From Desulfuromonadaceae bacterium (GTDB lineage: Bacteria; Desulfobacterota; Desulfuromonadia; Geobacterales; Pseudopelobacteraceae): a DNA stretch of 15,953 nt. Location: NCBI GenBank assembly GCA_028686145.1, contig JAQUCQ010000035.1:1-15953 (forward strand), in the 5' to 3' direction. The notes below the pieces were generated by a model. The model searched no databases, was not told where the DNA came from, and saw only the letters and a program-made list of their open reading frames with translations. Of the stretch, positions 14,262 through 15,953 are shown piece after piece; the stretch's first letter is position 1; each line of letters starts with the position of its first letter. The translations under genes and the position numbers were made by a program.

Positions 14262-15674
14262 CTACGACTCCTGGCGGCATTTTGTAACGCCGGCTTCATA
14301 TATTGACTCCTGAAATGGTCGCTGGAAAGAACATTCATCCCCACCGGCGGCCGTAAGACGGTCGTTAGGTCCCTTGCGGAGAACGTTGTATGCCAGGTTT
14401 GTGAGGCGGCGGCCCGGATTTCTCCAGACCCGGGACAGGACTGCAGGCCAGGTATATGCCTCCTTGCGAGCCTCCAGCCACCCCCGGTAGAGCTGTTCGG
14501 GTGACATCAGCTTCGGCCGGAAAACAACCTCCGAGTGGTTGTAACGGTCCCATTCCCTGTGCAGAAGGCGCCCTTCCTGTTCATACTGTTGAAAAAGCCT
14601 TGTTCCCGGATAGGGGGTCAGCAGGTTGAATGTGGGGACACTTGCAGCACATTCCTCAACAAAGCGGAGCGTTTTTTCAAAGATGCTCTGGTCATGATCA
14701 TCAAAACCAAAAATAAGCGAGGTTTCGAGGATAATACCAGCATCACTCACGCGCTTCATAAGTTCGGCCTGAGATGCCTGCCCCGCTGATTTGGCGAGCA
14801 GGGAGTATGGCCCCGTTATCGACTCGATCCCGACGAAGAGACCGATGCAACCGGAGCGGGCGACAAGCTTGAGCAGCTCCCGGTCTTCGGCAAAACGCAG
14901 GCTTGTTTGTGATCCCCAGCGGATACCCAACTCGGCCATCCCTTCAAGAACCGGCCGTGCCACCGCAGGATCACCCAGCAAATTGTCGTCCAGGAAGATC
15001 ACCAGTTTGCGGGGGAAAGAGCGGATCTCAGCAAGGATGTCGGCAGGGTCGCGGTAGCGGAAACGATTGCCAAAATAGTGGGTAACGGTGCAAAAAGCGC
15101 AGTCGTAGGGGCAGCCGCGGCTGGCCTGTATGGTCTGGGTCGTCAGATACCGCTTGCCGGCCAGGATTTCTCGGCGCGGCCAGGGAACTTCGAGTGTATC
15201 GTCCTGCGGTATCGGAGCGCGGTATACTTTTTCGAGCCTGCCGCCGATAAAATCATCGAGGAGCATGGCCATGACCGGCTCAGCCTCGCCTATGACCACT
15301 GCATCCGCATGGGCAAGAGCCTCTTCGGGCATAACCGTCGGGTGCATTCCCCCCATGATGACCGGAACCCCTTCTCCCCTGAATTGGTCAGCTATTTCGT
15401 AGGCACGGGTCGCCTGGTGAGTCATGGCGGTAATTCCGACGAGGTCGAACTGTCCGCCGGACGGGATAACGTCCTGGCTTTCATCCACGAGGGTAACTTC
15501 CCACTGCAATGGGGTCACAGCGGCAACCTGCTGGAGGGAAAGCGAAGGAAGCTGGAAATACTTTGCCCAGCCGAGCTTGTGCGTTGCAGGGTAAATGAGC
15601 AGGAGTTTCGGACGAGCCTGGTTGGGGAGGCGGCGTTGCGAAAGCCTTGCTTGTTTTGGTGATTCTTCTGACAT
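14262..15674 (-). CDS. Cobalamin-binding-domain radical SAM enzyme (first gene of the operon)
   Basis: Seen: 470 residues from ATG at 15674. After a basic, probably disordered leader (1-22) comes the B12-binding-like domain (KLLLIYPATHKLGW, LPSLSLQQVAAVTPLQW, GITAMTHQATRAYEIA, IMGGMHPTVMPEEAL, VVIGEAE), then the radical SAM motif ASRGCPYDCAFC with Cys188, Cys192 and Cys195, FLDDNLLG, FVGIES and a C-terminal TPYPGT/EQEGR/FRPKLM/QLYRGW block. That block and the N-terminus closely match the radical SAM protein at 6673-7959. The open frame reaches a TTG at 15761, but that codon lies inside the predicted sigma-54 promoter, whereas ATG 15674 has AAGGGA upstream. The stop is one base from the methyltransferase ATG. 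Function within acyl or lipid modification is inferred; the reaction is unknown. Confidence 0.88.
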   Translation of the reverse strand: MSEESPKQARLSQRRLPNQARPKLLLIYPATHKLGWAKYFQLPSLSLQQVAAVTPLQWEVTLVDESQDVIPSGGQFDLVGITAMTHQATRAYEIADQFRGEGVPVIMGGMHPTVMPEEALAHADAVVIGEAEPVMAMLLDDFIGGRLEKVYRAPIPQDDTLEVPWPRREILAGKRYLTTQTIQASRGCPYDCAFCTVTHYFGNRFRYRDPADILAEIRSFPRKLVIFLDDNLLGDPAVARPVLEGMAELGIRWGSQTSLRFAEDRELLKLVARSGCIGLFVGIESITGPYSLLAKSAGQASQAELMKRVSDAGIILETSLIFGFDDHDQSIFEKTLRFVEECAASVPTFNLLTPYPGTRLFQQYEQEGRLLHREWDRYNHSEVVFRPKLMSPEQLYRGWLEARKEAYTWPAVLSRVWRNPGRRLTNLAYNVLRKGPNDRLTAAGGDECSFQRPFQESIYEAGVTKCRQES

Positions 15675-15756
15675 TCCAGTTCCCTTTGCCTTTGTATCTG
15701 CATGGCGAGCGGTAACAGAGTCGGATGGGCATGCCATAGACGGCTGACTAACATAT

Positions 15757-15773
15757 ATCAACTACCGTGCCAG
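15757..15773 (-). promoter_or_regulatory. Sigma-54 (RpoN)-like promoter
   Basis: The minus strand reads CTGGCACGGTAGTTGAT, which agrees with the consensus YTGGCACGrNNNTTGCW at all but one specified base (A for C in the -12 element). Spacing between the GG and TTG elements is correct. The predicted transcript start is near 15746, leaving about 70 bases of leader before the ATG at 15674. It is correctly placed and oriented to drive the whole minus-strand operon. Confidence 0.55.
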
Positions 15774-15823
15774 ATAAAAATGGAAACAAGAAGAGTGTAA
15801 AGGTGTGATTGTACGGGGAAAAC

Positions 15824-15839
15824 AGATCTATAGTGATCT
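15824..15839. repeat. Inverted repeat AGATC-N6-GATCT
   Basis: A perfect 5-base inverted repeat with a 6-base centre (TATAGT), about 80-95 bases upstream of the predicted sigma-54 transcript start. It could be an activator or repressor site. An AT-rich repeat this short can arise by chance. Confidence 0.3.
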
Positions 15840-15864
15840 CATCAAGAGGAAAACCATCAACTGA

Positions 15865-15896
15865 ATCCGCCATGCGCAACATATCCGCCAAATATG
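15865..15896. repeat. Direct repeat ATCCGCCA x2 with overlapping palindrome
   Basis: ATCCGCCA occurs at 15865-15872 and 15883-15890, 18 bases apart. The second copy sits in the inverted repeat CATAT-CCGCCAA-ATATG (15880-15896). The pair lies about 120-150 bases upstream of the predicted sigma-54 start, where enhancer-binding proteins usually bind. Candidate regulator site only. The remainder of 15774-15953 shows no gene or other structure that I can support. Confidence 0.35.
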
Positions 15897-15953
15897 ACGG
15901 CCTACATATTTAGCTCGCTTGGTGTTGCTTTTAGGCAATGAACGAAGATTACC

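Noticed and set aside
6673..15674. Hopanoid (hpn) biosynthesis locus, suggested by HpnH/HpnJ-like radical SAM proteins
   Set aside because: No squalene-hopene cyclase, squalene synthase-like genes or other hpn genes are present; the context is type II fatty acid synthesis.
15675..15761. N-terminal extension of the first radical SAM gene to TTG 15761
   Set aside because: The TTG lies within the predicted sigma-54 -12 region, and the extra residues do not look like part of the B12 domain. ATG 15674 has a ribosome site.
15938..15953. ATG at the right edge on the plus strand that could begin a divergent gene
   Set aside because: Only five codons are visible, with a weak ribosome site; it cannot be supported from this window.
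1..15953. Standard aryl polyene cluster
   Set aside because: Several genes match, but no ammonia lyase, AMP ligase or second ACP is visible, and five radical SAM genes are not part of the known set. It is kept only as a relative.

Overview
The window is one strand of a dedicated lipid-type biosynthetic locus. Every convincing gene (16 complete, 1 cut by the left edge) lies on the minus strand, so the locus reads from about 15760 down to position 1. Most neighbours are packed with ATGA or TGATG stop/start overlaps, as in long operons. The sequence is moderately GC-rich. The gene mix (many cobalamin-type radical SAM enzymes, an exopolysaccharide-locus-type deacetylase, a sigma-54-like promoter, a LolA-like carrier) suggests a Gram-negative anaerobe, perhaps a Geobacter/Desulfuromonadales-like deltaproteobacterium. 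That placement is inference; no rRNA or housekeeping gene is present.

Layout in transcription order. (1) 15953-15675: control region with a near-consensus sigma-54 promoter and upstream repeats. (2) 15674-11986: B12-binding radical SAM, SAM methyltransferase, polysaccharide deacetylase, family-2 glycosyltransferase. (3) 11971-8271: a radical SAM with extra C-terminal cysteines, a second B12-binding radical SAM, and an LpxL/HtrB-type acyltransferase. (4) 8213-4042: acyl carrier protein, third B12-binding radical SAM, FabD-like acyltransferase, hot-dog thioesterase, fourth B12-binding radical SAM. (5) 4041-3944: a gap with a strong sigma-70-like promoter. (6) 3943-1: FabG-type ketoreductase, complete FabF-type ketosynthase, degenerate ketosynthase, short FabZ-like dehydratase, and a secreted LolA-like protein running off the left edge.

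Working model (inference): the ACP, FabD-like protein, ketosynthase pair, ketoreductase and dehydratase build a specialised acyl or polyene chain. The radical SAM enzymes and the methyltransferase modify it, the LpxL-like enzyme moves it onto a lipid or glycolipid, the glycosyltransferase and deacetylase build a sugar part, and the LolA-like protein helps deliver the product to the outer membrane. The ACP/ketosynthase/ketoreductase/dehydratase/thioesterase/LpxL/LolA set recalls aryl polyene clusters. The mixture of type II fatty acid synthesis genes with many radical SAM genes recalls the clusters proposed for ladderane lipids in anammox bacteria. No aryl starter enzyme (ammonia lyase, AMP ligase) is visible, so the product is unknown. 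This five-radical-SAM fatty-acyl locus is the main candidate for an undescribed system here.

No tRNA, rRNA, CRISPR array, insertion sequence or clear intrinsic terminator was seen. No gap exceeds 300 bases; the longest is the right-hand control region.
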